64,000 nt of DNA from an uncultured Bacteroidota bacterium (lineage in GTDB: Bacteria; Bacteroidota; Bacteroidia; Flavobacteriales; Flavobacteriaceae): the NCBI GenBank assembly GCA_913062555.1, contig CAJXVU010000012.1:1-64000 (forward strand), given 5' to 3'. The notes under the pieces were generated by a model, which searched no databases, was not told where the DNA came from, and saw only the letters and a list, made by a program, of their open reading frames with translations. Each line of letters opens with the position of its first letter. Position 1 is the first letter of the stretch. A program made the translations under genes and the position numbers. Below are positions 17,377 through 27,190 of this stretch, one piece after another.

Positions 17377-18129
17377 CTATGCGTTGATTTCGTCTTTTAT
17401 CCAATCGTATCCTTTTTCTTCAAGTTCATGGGCTAATTCCTTAGTGCCAGACTTTACAATTTTACCATTGTAAATTACATGTACAAAATCAGGAACGATG
17501 TAGTCTAATAGGCGTTGATAATGTGTTATTACAATAACAGCATTGTCTTTGCTTTTTAATTTATTTACACCATTGGCAACAATACGAAGCGCATCAATAT
17601 CCAATCCTGAGTCCGTTTCGTCAAGTATAGCTAATTTGGGTTCAAGCATTGCCATTTGAAAAATTTCATTACGCTTTTTTTCACCTCCGGAAAAGCCTTG
17701 ATTTAATGATCGAGACAAAAACTTTCTGTCTATTTCCAAGAGTTCTGCTTTTTCACGAATTAATTTTAGCATTTGCCCTGCAGGCATATCTTCCAAACCT
17801 CTAGCTTTTCGTGTTTCATTTATCGCTGTTTTTATGAAGTTAGTTACCGACACTCCAGGAATTTCTACAGGATATTGAAAAGATAAAAAGATCCCTTTGT
17901 GAGCGCGTTCTTCAGCCGATAACTCTTCGATATTCTCTGTTTCAAGAAAAACATTTCCTTGACTAACCTCATATTCTTCTTTACCAGCAATAACCGAAGC
18001 TAGGGTGCTTTTTCCAGAACCATTTGGCCCCATAATAGCATGTACTTCCCCGGCTTTAATTTCTAGATTAATGCCTTTTAAAATGCTCTTGTCTTCAACA
18101 CTTGCGTGTAGGTTTTCTATTTTTAACAT
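17377..18129 (-). CDS. sufC: Fe-S assembly ATPase SufC
   Basis: A 250-residue ABC-type ATPase. Walker A GPNGSGKST (34-42), the ABC signature in GFSGGEKKR and Walker B LAILDETDSGLD are intact. SufC drives conformational change of the SufBD scaffold. Its ATG lies one base after the stop of the intervening lipoprotein gene. Confidence 0.96.
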   Translation of the reverse strand: MLKIENLHASVEDKSILKGINLEIKAGEVHAIMGPNGSGKSTLASVIAGKEEYEVSQGNVFLETENIEELSAEERAHKGIFLSFQYPVEIPGVSVTNFIKTAINETRKARGLEDMPAGQMLKLIREKAELLEIDRKFLSRSLNQGFSGGEKKRNEIFQMAMLEPKLAILDETDSGLDIDALRIVANGVNKLKSKDNAVIVITHYQRLLDYIVPDFVHVIYNGKIVKSGTKELAHELEEKGYDWIKDEINA

Positions 18130-18130
18130 A

Positions 18131-18547
18131 TTATTCCTTACCTATTGTTATCATTTCACCGTCAGCTGGATTTGGTTCGCTTACGGTTATTATTTCTTTA
18201 ATTTCTACACGAAAAGGCCAACCTTCTTCATTTTCAGGTCTAGGAATAATTTTTCCTTTTACCTCTACAGGAATCATATCAGTAGATTCAGTTTTATACT
18301 TTTGTACTTCTGCGTTTAGTTCGTGCATTTTAGCATCTACAATAACAGTATAAACTTCCTCTGTAGTTTGTAATACAGCGGCGTCGTCAATATAAATAAA
18401 CACCCCTTTTATAAGGGTTAACTCATTATTTTCAACCTCTATTTTTTCAGAGTTGTCAATAGTGTTATTTTTGTCTTCAGCCTTAGTTTCATTTTTGCAG
18501 CTGCCTAGTGCTATTAATGCAAATACTAATAAAAATGTTTTTTTCAT
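18131..18547 (-). CDS. Lipoprotein inserted between sufB and sufC
   Basis: A 138-residue protein with a clear lipoprotein signal (lipobox ALGSC, Cys17), an acidic low-complexity linker and a C-terminal part compatible with a small OB-like beta-barrel. I do not recognise its family. It is tightly packed, 14 bases after sufB and one base before sufC, so it is surely co-transcribed with the SUF genes even though it must act at the envelope. The function is unknown. Confidence 0.7.
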   Translation of the reverse strand: MKKTFLLVFALIALGSCKNETKAEDKNNTIDNSEKIEVENNELTLIKGVFIYIDDAAVLQTTEEVYTVIVDAKMHELNAEVQKYKTESTDMIPVEVKGKIIPRPENEEGWPFRVEIKEIITVSEPNPADGEMITIGKE

Positions 18548-18561
18548 ATTGATTATGTTTT

Positions 18562-20010
18562 TTAACCTACTGAGCCTTCCAAGCTTATTTCTAATAATTT
18601 TTGGGCTTCTACAGCAAACTCCATAGGAAGCTTGTTTAATACTTCCTTAGAAAAACCATTAACAATTAAGGCAATTGCTTTTTCGGTTTCTATACCCCTT
18701 TGGTTGCAATAAAATATTTGATCTTCACCAATTTTACTTGTGGTGGCTTCATGCTCTATTTGAGCCGATTTATTTTTAACTTCTATATATGGAAAGGTGT
18801 GTGCACCACATTCATTCCCCATTAATAAACTATCACATTGAGAAAAATTACGAGCATTATCTGCACGGGAATTAATTTGAACTAATCCGCGATAACTGTT
18901 TTGTGATTTTCCAGCTGAAATTCCTTTACTAATAATGGTTGATTTGGTGTTTTTACCTAAATGAATCATTTTTGTTCCAGTATCGGCTTGTTGGTAATTG
19001 TTTGTTACTGCAATAGAATAAAATTCACCGATTGAATTATCACCTTTCAAAATACAAGATGGGTATTTCCATGTCACTGCACTACCCGTTTCTACTTGTG
19101 TCCAGGAAATTTTAGCGTTAGTTTCACATAGGCCTCGTTTAGTAACAAAATTATATACGCCACCAATACCTTTGGCATTTCCAGGATACCAGTTTTGAAC
19201 GGTACTATACTTAATTTCAGCATCATCTAATGCAATCAATTCTACAACAGCGGCATGCAATTGATTCTCGTCTCTACTGGGAGCGGTACAACCTTCAAGA
19301 TAACTCACATAACTGCCTTGGTCGGCAATAACTAATGTGCGTTCAAATTGTCCAGTACCAGCTTGGTTGATTCGGAAATAAGTAGATAATTCCATTGGGC
19401 ATCTCACACCTTTTGGAATATAACAGAAACTACCATCACTAAATACAGCACTATTTAGAGCGGCATAAAAGTTGTCTTTTTGAGGGACTATGGTTCCAAG
19501 ATGTTTTTTTACTAACTCAGGATGCTCTCTAATAGCTTCACTTATTGAACAGAAAATAATTCCTTTTTCGGCTAGTGTTTTCTTAAAAGTAGTAGCGACA
19601 GAAACAGAGTCTACAACAATGTCTATTGCAACACCGGCTAATTTTTTTTGTTCGTCAAGAGAGATGCCTAGTTTTTCAAAAGTCGCCAATAATTCTGGAT
19701 CAACCTCATCAATACTATCGTATTTTGGCTTTTTATTTGGAGCTGAATAATATGAAATGGCTTGGAAATCTGGTTTTTTATAATTTACATTAGCCCACTC
19801 AGGTTCTTCCATTTTTTCCCATGCTCTATATGCTTCTAAGCGCCATTCAGTCATCCATTCTGGCTCTTCTTTCTTTTGAGATATTGCACGAACAATAGCT
19901 TCGTTTAAACCAACAGGAAATGTTTCAGATTCAATATCTGTGTAAAAACCATATTCATATTCCTTGGTTTTAAGCTCTTCTCTTAAATCGTCTTCAGTAT
20001 ATTTGTTCAT
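18562..20010 (-). CDS. sufB: Fe-S cluster assembly protein SufB
   Basis: A 482-residue central scaffold of the SUF system. It has the long SufB N-terminus and the beta-helix core. Cys residues include the CTAPS segment ([20 protein letters not shown] region) and the C-terminal [18 protein letters not shown] motif. It works with SufC and SufD as the site of cluster formation. It lies nine bases downstream of the sufA-like gene. Confidence 0.96.
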   Translation of the reverse strand: MNKYTEDDLREELKTKEYEYGFYTDIESETFPVGLNEAIVRAISQKKEEPEWMTEWRLEAYRAWEKMEEPEWANVNYKKPDFQAISYYSAPNKKPKYDSIDEVDPELLATFEKLGISLDEQKKLAGVAIDIVVDSVSVATTFKKTLAEKGIIFCSISEAIREHPELVKKHLGTIVPQKDNFYAALNSAVFSDGSFCYIPKGVRCPMELSTYFRINQAGTGQFERTLVIADQGSYVSYLEGCTAPSRDENQLHAAVVELIALDDAEIKYSTVQNWYPGNAKGIGGVYNFVTKRGLCETNAKISWTQVETGSAVTWKYPSCILKGDNSIGEFYSIAVTNNYQQADTGTKMIHLGKNTKSTIISKGISAGKSQNSYRGLVQINSRADNARNFSQCDSLLMGNECGAHTFPYIEVKNKSAQIEHEATTSKIGEDQIFYCNQRGIETEKAIALIVNGFSKEVLNKLPMEFAVEAQKLLEISLEGSVG

Positions 20011-20019
20011 TGTAATAAA

Positions 20020-20358
20020 TTATAAAGAGAAACTTTCGCCACAACCGCAAGTACGATTGGCATTTGGATTATTAAAAACAAATCCTGTTCCGTTTAACCC
20101 TCCTGAATACTCCAGCGTTGTTCCAATGAGGTATAAAAAACTTTTTTTATCGACGATGATTTTTACACCATTATCTTCAAACATTTTATCACCATCTTGT
20201 TGCTGTTTGTCAAAATTAAGGTCATAGGACAGTCCAGAACAACCACCACTTTTTACACCAACTCTAACATAATCTGTTGCGGTGTTGTAGCCTTCGTCTT
20301 GCATAAGCTCAACGACTTTCTTCTTTGCTGTTTCAGATACTTTAATCATAGGCGTCAA
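20020..20358 (-). CDS. Fe-S carrier/assembly protein, HesB/IscA (SufA-like)
   Basis: A 112-residue A-type carrier. The three conserved cysteines are present: C40 in GGCSG and C104/C106 in the terminal CGCGESF. A-type carriers receive clusters from SufBCD and pass them to apoproteins. First gene of the SUF operon. Confidence 0.93.
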   Translation of the reverse strand: MTPMIKVSETAKKKVVELMQDEGYNTATDYVRVGVKSGGCSGLSYDLNFDKQQQDGDKMFEDNGVKIIVDKKSFLYLIGTTLEYSGGLNGTGFVFNNPNANRTCGCGESFSL

Positions 20359-20395
20359 TTCGATTTATTCAAGTGTTATTTTCTCTTTTTATTAA

Positions 20396-20406
20396 AGAGG
20401 TCCTCT
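20396..20406. promoter_or_regulatory. 11-bp palindrome in the suf leader
   Basis: The sequence AGAGG-T-CCTCT lies in the inferred 120-base leader between the suf promoter and the sufA-like gene. It could be a small hairpin or an operator. It is short, and chance is possible. Confidence 0.3.
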
Positions 20407-20483
20407 GAAACTTTTGTCTGTAATACCAGTATTCTTTCTTAATTTAAAAAATAATTTTATTAAGACGGTTTCTAAATAGGATA

Positions 20484-20491
20484 CAAATATA
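20484..20491 (-). promoter_or_regulatory. -7 promoter element TATATTTG for the suf operon
   Basis: An exact TAnnTTTG match on the minus strand, about 125 bases upstream of the first suf gene. This predicts a leader of about 120 bases, longer than at other promoters in this window. Confidence 0.5.
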
Positions 20492-20556
20492 CAACTTAAG
20501 TAGTGTTTAATGATTATACCTAACATTATATTAGTATATCGTTTTATAGGTTTTTC

Positions 20557-21621
20557 CTATGGGTTTTTAAAGTTTGGATTGTTTATAAAGGATTCATCAG
20601 AAAGCGATAATAAAAATGCCTTTAGGTTGGATTTATCTTGAGCTGAAAGATGTACACCACCTTGAGCCACTTTTTTCATTAAGGGGTCTATTGTGGTTGA
20701 ATTTTGAAGCCCTTCACTATAATGATTTATAACTTCATCTAGTGAATTAAACCTGCCGTCATGCATATAAGGCGCTGTAAAGGCCAGGTTTCTTAATGAT
20801 GGCGATTTAAATTTACCGTTATTGGCAGGGTCTCCTGAAATTTTCCCCAGTCCTAAATCGGTGATTATGGCGTCTAGCCCATTGTTGTGAAAGATATTAT
20901 CCGTCCATAAAGGATTATTCGCATTACCATGACAATGAAAGCAATCACCACGGGTTTCGTCCATAAAAACATTGAATCCTTCTAATTCTTCAGACGTGAG
21001 GTTTATTTGCCCTAATAAATATTGGTCAAATCTTGAATTGGCTGAAATTAAGGTGCGCTCAAACTGTGCAATGGCTTTTGTTACTAATATTGAATCAATG
21101 GTTGACGTTCCAAAGGCTTGATCAAAAAGGGATGGATAGTCCTGGTCTTGTTGTAATTTTGAGCTTACATCCACCCAAGTTGCTTTCATTTCAATTGGAT
21201 TAGTTACCGGCTGAAATGCTTGATGTTCCAAACTAAAAGCGCGGCCATCCCAAAAAAATCTTTCATTGTAATTCCAAGCTAAATTAAATAATGGCATAGA
21301 ATTCCGATTTCCTAAACGGCCATCAATTCCATCACTAAATCTTGAAGCATCTGAAAATGCATTTTCAGGAGTATGACAATCTGCGCAAGCCTGTGTATTA
21401 TCACCTGATAATATTGGATCAAAAAACAACTTCTTTCCCAGTGCAATTCCTTCAATGGTTTGAGGGTTGTCTAAAGGAATGACTGGAGCTATAATGTTAT
21501 CTTCAAATAACTGAGGAATTTCTAAAGCAATTGGGGTTGGTACATATTCGGTTACATTTTCATCTGTACATGATGTGCAAATGAAAACAATGGAAGCTAT
21601 ATATGGGAAGTATTTGTTCAT
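20557..21621 (-). CDS. MbnH-like diheme cytochrome c peroxidase-family lipoprotein
   Basis: A 354-residue lipoprotein (lipobox CTSC, Cys18) of the diheme cytochrome c peroxidase/MauG superfamily. Two heme-binding sites are visible: CADCH (79-83) and CFHCH (227-231). A characteristic TAPYMHDGRFNSLDEV stretch follows the second heme. It starts ten bases after the stop of an MbnP-family gene. In methanotrophs the diheme protein MbnH oxidises a Trp of MbnP to kynurenine as part of copper binding, so the tandem arrangement suggests the same enzyme/substrate pairing here. A plain H2O2-detoxifying peroxidase is the alternative. Confidence 0.85.
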   Translation of the reverse strand: MNKYFPYIASIVFICTSCTDENVTEYVPTPIALEIPQLFEDNIIAPVIPLDNPQTIEGIALGKKLFFDPILSGDNTQACADCHTPENAFSDASRFSDGIDGRLGNRNSMPLFNLAWNYNERFFWDGRAFSLEHQAFQPVTNPIEMKATWVDVSSKLQQDQDYPSLFDQAFGTSTIDSILVTKAIAQFERTLISANSRFDQYLLGQINLTSEELEGFNVFMDETRGDCFHCHGNANNPLWTDNIFHNNGLDAIITDLGLGKISGDPANNGKFKSPSLRNLAFTAPYMHDGRFNSLDEVINHYSEGLQNSTTIDPLMKKVAQGGVHLSAQDKSNLKAFLLSLSDESFINNPNFKNP

Positions 21622-21631
21622 AAAAACGTTC

Positions 21632-22390
21632 CTATGGAATTAATTCACCTAAGCTAAAAACATTTTGACCGTTATCATGCATCATAACTTGAGCATTGAA
21701 ATTTGGCATAAGCATGTTCCCTAATAGGTTTAAATCCCATTGATTAGGATTTTTAAACCACTCGGCAATATTCATATTAATGACAATAGAGGCGTTGTTT
21801 TTAAGCTCAACTTCACCCAAATCAACGGTAAAAAAAGTGTCTTGAAATACCTGTTGGGCTCCTGAATTGTCGACGGCTCTAATGCAGTGATATGCGTAGC
21901 CTGTTTGGGCAGATGCATTGTCAATAAATTTCCCTTCCAATTGCATAAAATGATAACCACCACCTAACTGTGCAGGAACATTCCATGAGGCAGAGTTTAA
22001 ATCGGTGTAATTTTGATAATTATCGTCATTATTAAATCCAAAAGTGAACGATACGTTAATATAATGCCCAGTTAGCATTTCATTTGGGAGTGTATAAATT
22101 AGGTTAGTGTTATTTGTAACATCAATTAAATTATACGCGTTAATTACCGTTGTTTCTCCATTAACTTTTCTAAATGTAATATTCGAAATTAAATACCTTA
22201 GTTTTTCAATGCTGAGCGCTTGGCCATTTGCATTGGTATATTGAATAGTGTTAAATTCTGAATTGGTAACATTTGTACCATCCCAGTTATGAGTAAAATT
22301 GAAAGAGACAGAGGTAGGTGGATCATCATTGTCTGAATTGCAAGACACAAATAACATGCAAATTAAAAATATTGACACTATTTTTTTCAT
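21632..22390 (-). CDS. MbnP-family periplasmic/surface lipoprotein
   Basis: A 252-residue lipoprotein (lipobox FVSC, Cys17) resembling the MbnP family: FNFTHNWDGT near the start, LSIEKLRYLISNITF (about residues 57-71), FTFGFNNDD, and a GGGYHFMQLEGKF motif followed by AYHCIRA. Conserved Trp and His residues are candidates for copper binding or for oxidation by the adjacent diheme protein. It is four bases downstream of the repeat lipoprotein gene and ten bases upstream of the MbnH-like gene, so the group is one operon. The copper role is inferred from the family. Confidence 0.8.
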   Translation of the reverse strand: MKKIVSIFLICMLFVSCNSDNDDPPTSVSFNFTHNWDGTNVTNSEFNTIQYTNANGQALSIEKLRYLISNITFRKVNGETTVINAYNLIDVTNNTNLIYTLPNEMLTGHYINVSFTFGFNNDDNYQNYTDLNSASWNVPAQLGGGYHFMQLEGKFIDNASAQTGYAYHCIRAVDNSGAQQVFQDTFFTVDLGEVELKNNASIVINMNIAEWFKNPNQWDLNLLGNMLMPNFNAQVMMHDNGQNVFSLGELIP

Positions 22391-22393
22391 GAG

Positions 22394-23725
22394 TTAATTT
22401 TCAATTAATTGAATTAACAATAGATCTGTAAACCCTTTGTTTATCATGATATTGTTATCAGAGCTGTTTGATTCGCCAGCGGCAACAATTGTACCGTTAT
22501 TAAGCTGGATAGCATCGTAAACAAAATCAATATCCGACCCTCCAATGGTTTTTTGCCACTGTATATTTGCCGCTCCGTCAACTTTTAATATCCAGGCATC
22601 ATTTTGTCCTTGGTTTGAAGAAACATCACCATCTGAGCTCCTAGAACTCCCGCCAATTATAAAACCATTATCTAAAGTTCTATCAATAGAACGACCTACA
22701 TCAAAACTGCTGCCACCGAATGATTTTTCCCAGATTAATTCTCCCGAGGGAGACATTTTAATAAGCCATAAATCGGCAGCTCCCATGTTTTTAGAGATAT
22801 CTAAATCGTTGCTTCTTGAGTCTCCAACAATAATATAGTTTCCATCACCAGAATTAACGATGGCACGAGCTTCATCAATTTCTGTGCCCCCAAATGATTT
22901 TTCCCAGATTAGTTCTCCTGTAAAAGCTATTTTTATGATCCAAAAATCATAAGATCCCCTATTGTTATTAATATCTACATCATTACTATCCGATGAACCA
23001 ACAATAAGATATCCATCATCTGTTTGTATACTATCATAAGGTGTATCTGTAAATGTTCCTCCATAAAATTTGCTCCATTGTTTTTCTCCATTGGCACTGA
23101 GTTTAATTACCCAATAATCACCACCAGCATGCTCGGTTGAACTCGTACGACTATTCCCTAATCCACCAGAGGCAGTAACATCCAAAACCCCAGTTAATAG
23201 ATAGCCGTTGTCGCTAGTTTGAAGCAAAGAAATGCCGTTATCCAAACCAGAAAAGCCAAATGATTTTTGCCAGGAGATATTTCCAGACACATCTAATTTA
23301 GCAATCCAATAATCTTGAGAGCCCGCATTATTATCGATATCTTCATTACTGCTTTGGCTGGAGCCTATTATTGCAAATCCGCCATCAGAGGTATTAATAA
23401 TATCACTGCCTCTATCATCATCACTCCCGCCATAGGTTTTTGACCACTGCAAGTCATGCTCTGAATCAAACTTAAGGACCCAAAAGTCAAATCCTATTTC
23501 GGCTTTATCAGTAATGTCTTGATCACTACTTTGTGTATAGCCAAGAATAGCATATCCGCCATCCATAGTTTTTGTTAGGGCTTGAGCACTTTCATTATTT
23601 GTCCCTCCATATGTTTTAATTGTCAAATCAATGTCCTTTACTGAGGAGGAATCATTATTTGAAGTGCAATTAAACAGAAACAAAAACAGGATTGCTATTA
23701 AAACAAAGTATTTATTTTTCTCCAT
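22394..23725 (-). CDS. Beta-propeller-like repeat lipoprotein
   Basis: A 443-residue lipoprotein (LFNC, Cys20) built from about seven repeats of some 55 residues, each with the pattern DGGY.I.G.S.S...D, then DFW..K and W.K..GG. The arrangement suggests a beta-propeller at the cell surface. No catalytic motif is visible. It lies in the middle of the minus-strand operon ending in the MbnP/MbnH-like pair. Its function is unknown; it may be a surface binding or scaffold protein. Confidence 0.75.
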   Translation of the reverse strand: MEKNKYFVLIAILFLFLFNCTSNNDSSSVKDIDLTIKTYGGTNNESAQALTKTMDGGYAILGYTQSSDQDITDKAEIGFDFWVLKFDSEHDLQWSKTYGGSDDDRGSDIINTSDGGFAIIGSSQSSNEDIDNNAGSQDYWIAKLDVSGNISWQKSFGFSGLDNGISLLQTSDNGYLLTGVLDVTASGGLGNSRTSSTEHAGGDYWVIKLSANGEKQWSKFYGGTFTDTPYDSIQTDDGYLIVGSSDSNDVDINNNRGSYDFWIIKIAFTGELIWEKSFGGTEIDEARAIVNSGDGNYIIVGDSRSNDLDISKNMGAADLWLIKMSPSGELIWEKSFGGSSFDVGRSIDRTLDNGFIIGGSSRSSDGDVSSNQGQNDAWILKVDGAANIQWQKTIGGSDIDFVYDAIQLNNGTIVAAGESNSSDNNIMINKGFTDLLLIQLIEN

Positions 23726-23735
23726 TGTTACTTAA

Positions 23736-25208
23736 TTATGTGCCACTTTTTCGGACAATAAATAACCCGCTTTGCATATCACTAATTATAATATTACCAC
23801 TTGGAAAATAGGGATAGACATTCCAAGCGCCACTAAAACCAACGGTGTCACTTGAAGGATAGGTGTCAAAATATCCAATTTCAGACATAGTGCTATCACC
23901 AATGTTTGTAATATCTATTATTCTTACCCCGGCCTTGTAGTTTGCCAGATAATATAGGTCCCCATTCACATACCCATTATGGTCTATCGCTGGCGAAGGT
24001 CCAGAATATTGCATGTGTTGTGCAGGGTTGTCTAAATCAGTAAAGTCAAGGACTATTGTTCTGGTATTATTACCAAAATTTATTTCGTCAAGTTCATCAC
24101 CAACTATAAAATATTTATGATCCTCAGTAAACCATCCTTGGTGTGTGTATTTTATATTACTATATGTAATCGTTGCTATTTGAACGGGGTTTGATTTGTT
24201 TGTAACATCAACGATTACAACTTCATCTTCATTACTTCCAACTAATATTTCTTTTCCGGTATAATCTGAATCAGGCCCATTATAGGTGATGACTTGTGCA
24301 TCATGAGCATAGCCTCCAAATCCACCTTCATCAACTGGACTTGTTGGATTTTGAATATTTATAAAAAGTGGGCCTCCGGCATAGGTTCCGGTTCTGCTTG
24401 TACCAACGATATAAGCATATCCCGTTGTTTCATTAATAACAATGTTGTGAGCGCTACCAAAGCCTGTAAAATGAGCATCAGGTGTAAAAGTCTCGGGTAC
24501 ATTTGTTACATTTCTTAATCGCCTTAAATCAAAGACTTGCATGCCATGATTAGAGGCTTCACTAACGATAAAAGCATGATCATTATATACTTTAATATCC
24601 CTCCACGAGCTATTATTAGTTGCCGTTGGAAGTTTGCCAACTAATATTGGGGCTAACGGATTTGAGATATCAACAAAAGCAACTCCGGAAGTCACGCCAA
24701 CTAAAGCAAATTCTTTGCCAGAAGTAGCATCGGTCCAGCCCCACGAGTCATTCCCTGATAAACCAGCAGCGCCTAAATCAGTCAAGCTCATATGTGCCAT
24801 TAAATCGTAATCATTACAAGGGTAAATACCAGCCATACCATTTTCACAGGGGGACAATACTCCAGTTGACAAATCATCGTCACAAACATCTCCTACTCCA
24901 TCATAATCTGCGTCTTCCTGGTTAGCGTTTGCGATCAATGGGCAGTTGTCGTCGGCGTTTAAAACACCATCATTGTCCAAATCGTCATCACAAACATCGC
25001 CGATGCCGTCTTGATCGAAGTCTACTTGATCACTATTAGGAGTTAAAGGACAATTATCTAAATCGTCAGCAATACCGTCAATATCTGTGTCAATTACAAC
25101 TATAGGCGCTAATGATGTGTCTTCATCAGAACAGCTTTGATAAACAGTCATTAAAAGTCCGCATATAATAATTAGGAATAGTTTTGGGGTTTTTCTTTTC
25201 TTTTTCAT
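23736..25208 (-). CDS. Choice-of-anchor B, LVIVD-repeat lipoprotein with thrombospondin type 3 repeats
   Basis: A 490-residue lipoprotein from ATG 25208 (lipobox YQSC, Cys26); the frame extends three codons up to a TTG that I reject. Residues about 40-110 contain acidic Ca-binding thrombospondin type 3 repeats ([20 protein letters not shown] and similar). The rest is a propeller of LVIVD-like repeats ([38 protein letters not shown]), as in choice-of-anchor B proteins. It is the first gene of the operon that ends with the MbnP/MbnH-like pair. Confidence 0.85.
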   Translation of the reverse strand: MKKKRKTPKLFLIIICGLLMTVYQSCSDEDTSLAPIVVIDTDIDGIADDLDNCPLTPNSDQVDFDQDGIGDVCDDDLDNDGVLNADDNCPLIANANQEDADYDGVGDVCDDDLSTGVLSPCENGMAGIYPCNDYDLMAHMSLTDLGAAGLSGNDSWGWTDATSGKEFALVGVTSGVAFVDISNPLAPILVGKLPTATNNSSWRDIKVYNDHAFIVSEASNHGMQVFDLRRLRNVTNVPETFTPDAHFTGFGSAHNIVINETTGYAYIVGTSRTGTYAGGPLFINIQNPTSPVDEGGFGGYAHDAQVITYNGPDSDYTGKEILVGSNEDEVVIVDVTNKSNPVQIATITYSNIKYTHQGWFTEDHKYFIVGDELDEINFGNNTRTIVLDFTDLDNPAQHMQYSGPSPAIDHNGYVNGDLYYLANYKAGVRIIDITNIGDSTMSEIGYFDTYPSSDTVGFSGAWNVYPYFPSGNIIISDMQSGLFIVRKSGT

Positions 25209-25400
25209 TATATACAATTTTAAAAGGGATACCTCATAGAATGCAGTTATTAGTAAAACGTATCCTTAAAGATAAATATTATAAGCTATAATTACGAAGG
25301 TTAAATATAAGAGAATACTAATGAGGTAAAGTAATTTTTGATAAAAGTTAACTCTATGTTAATTTTATTTATAATGTTTAGGTGCTAATCAACTAAAAAC

Positions 25401-25408
25401 TACATTTA
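25401..25408 (+). promoter_or_regulatory. Weak -7-like element TACATTTA
   Basis: It matches TAnnTTTG at all but the last base and lies about 37 bases before the M14 peptidase ATG. Only a tentative promoter. Confidence 0.3.
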
Positions 25409-25444
25409 TTCTTAGTTAGAAAACGTCCAACCAATAACCATTCA

Positions 25445-27070
25445 ATGAAATATATAATTAGAATAACTATCCTGTTTTTATGTGTACAGTTAAGTGCACA
25501 AAATATACCGTGGAGTGAAAATTTATTGACAACTCCAGAAAAATCGAATTACCAAAAAACATCAACTTATGCTGAGGTCATGAGTTTTATAAATACAATT
25601 CAGAGTAAGTCAGACTTGGTTCATTTAGAATATATGGCAACCAGTTTGGAGGGGAAAGGGATTCCTGTAGTTGTCATGGCAAACCCTAAAGTTTCTACGC
25701 CAGAAGAGGCAAAAGCTTCAGGGAAACCAGTAATGTATATTCAAGGGAATATACATTCGGGAGAGGTTGAAGGCAAAGAAATTTTGCAACAAATGATGCG
25801 TGATATCTTATTAGGCGATAAAAAACACTTATTAAAAAACCAAATTATAGTATTTGCACCTATTTATAATTCAGATTCGAATGACAAAATGGAAGCTGGC
25901 AGGCGCCCTTCGCAGGAAGATAGTCCTATAGAAGTCGGGATTAGAGCCAACTCTCAAGGTTTGGATTTAAACAGAGATGGGATCAAGATGGAAGGGTTGG
26001 AAACTCAAGGATTAATACAAAATGTGTTGTTGAAATGGGATCCGGAAATGTTGGTAGATTTGCACACAACCAATGGCACATGGCACGGTTATGGAGTTAC
26101 GTATGCGCCTAGTTATCATTATGCAGGAGAACAGGCACCATATGATTTTACATGGAATACAATGCTTCCAAGTATCGTAAAGTCTATCGATGAAAATTAT
26201 GGTGTTAAGCTAGGGCCTTATGGAGGCTATTCTTTGAGACAAGGTTGGCCGGCAAAAGCAATATATACCTATAACCATCATCCAAGATATATAGTAAATC
26301 AAATGGGATTACGAAATAAGGTAGGTATTTTAAGCGAAGCTTTTGCACATGATCGCTTTTATAAAAGGATGAATGGAACTTATGGATTTGTTGCTGAAAT
26401 ACTCGAATTTACCAATAAAAATGGTAGAAAAATGGCGGAAATTAATGCCAAGGCAACAGAGGATGCTATTGCTAATGTAAAACAAAATGCAGGCAAGGTT
26501 GAAAAAGGGGTGCGTTTTAAAAAGGTGGCTTTAGAAGAGAAATTTACGTTAAGAACTTATGACTATACGGCTTATGAAAATGAAGCTGGAGAAACAAAAC
26601 ATAGCCGTTCAGGGCGGATTATTGAAATTCCTAATGTAGAAAATTACTCAAAATTTGAAGCCCAAGTCAGTAGTACATTGCCAAGGGGTTATTTTTTACC
26701 AAAATCAATGAAGGATATTGTTGATCATCTAGAAAAGCAAGGAGTTGAAGTTGTTCAATTAAAAAAATCTAAAAGAGCTACAGGAGATGTATTTACTGCT
26801 AATGTCCTGAAAAATGCTCAACGAAAGTTTGAAGGACATTATATGGCAACTCTAGAAGGGGAGTTCACTTCAAAAACCAAAACTTTTAAAAAAGGAGATT
26901 ACTGGATCGACATGGCACAGCCATTATCTAACTTAATCTTTTATATGTTGGAACCACAATCTGATGATGGTTTAGTGACCTGGAACTTTTTTGATGCTTA
27001 TTTTAAGGTGCAGGGTATTGATAAAAAACCGGTTAATTACCCAGTCTTTAAGTATTATAAACTAAAATAA
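25445..27070 (+). CDS. Exported M14-family metallocarboxypeptidase
   Basis: A 541-residue zinc peptidase with a signal peptide (cleavage after LSAQ). Zinc ligands are visible as HxxE in NIHSGEVEGKE (H104, E107) and a downstream His in DLHTTNG (H207); DLNRD (174-178) matches the substrate-binding Arg motif of M14. Residues about 350-541 form an extra C-terminal domain of unknown role. It probably trims peptides in the periplasm. It is monocistronic, with a clear terminator downstream. Confidence 0.88.
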   Translation: MKYIIRITILFLCVQLSAQNIPWSENLLTTPEKSNYQKTSTYAEVMSFINTIQSKSDLVHLEYMATSLEGKGIPVVVMANPKVSTPEEAKASGKPVMYIQGNIHSGEVEGKEILQQMMRDILLGDKKHLLKNQIIVFAPIYNSDSNDKMEAGRRPSQEDSPIEVGIRANSQGLDLNRDGIKMEGLETQGLIQNVLLKWDPEMLVDLHTTNGTWHGYGVTYAPSYHYAGEQAPYDFTWNTMLPSIVKSIDENYGVKLGPYGGYSLRQGWPAKAIYTYNHHPRYIVNQMGLRNKVGILSEAFAHDRFYKRMNGTYGFVAEILEFTNKNGRKMAEINAKATEDAIANVKQNAGKVEKGVRFKKVALEEKFTLRTYDYTAYENEAGETKHSRSGRIIEIPNVENYSKFEAQVSSTLPRGYFLPKSMKDIVDHLEKQGVEVVQLKKSKRATGDVFTANVLKNAQRKFEGHYMATLEGEFTSKTKTFKKGDYWIDMAQPLSNLIFYMLEPQSDDGLVTWNFFDAYFKVQGIDKKPVNYPVFKYYKLK

Positions 27071-27092
27071 GACATTATAACCATAACAAAAG

Positions 27093-27126
27093 CCCCAATG
27101 TGTTTAACAAATTCATTGGGGTTTTT
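27093..27126 (+). terminator. Intrinsic terminator after the M14 peptidase gene
   Basis: An 8-bp perfect stem CCCCAATG (27093-27100) with CATTGGGG (27114-27121), a 13-base loop and five T's. It is preceded by A's, so some activity in the reverse direction is possible. Confidence 0.85.
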
Positions 27127-27190
27127 GTATTTAAAGGGTAACAAATTCCGCATTTCATTTATCTATTGTAAACGGTAAAACAATAATAAG

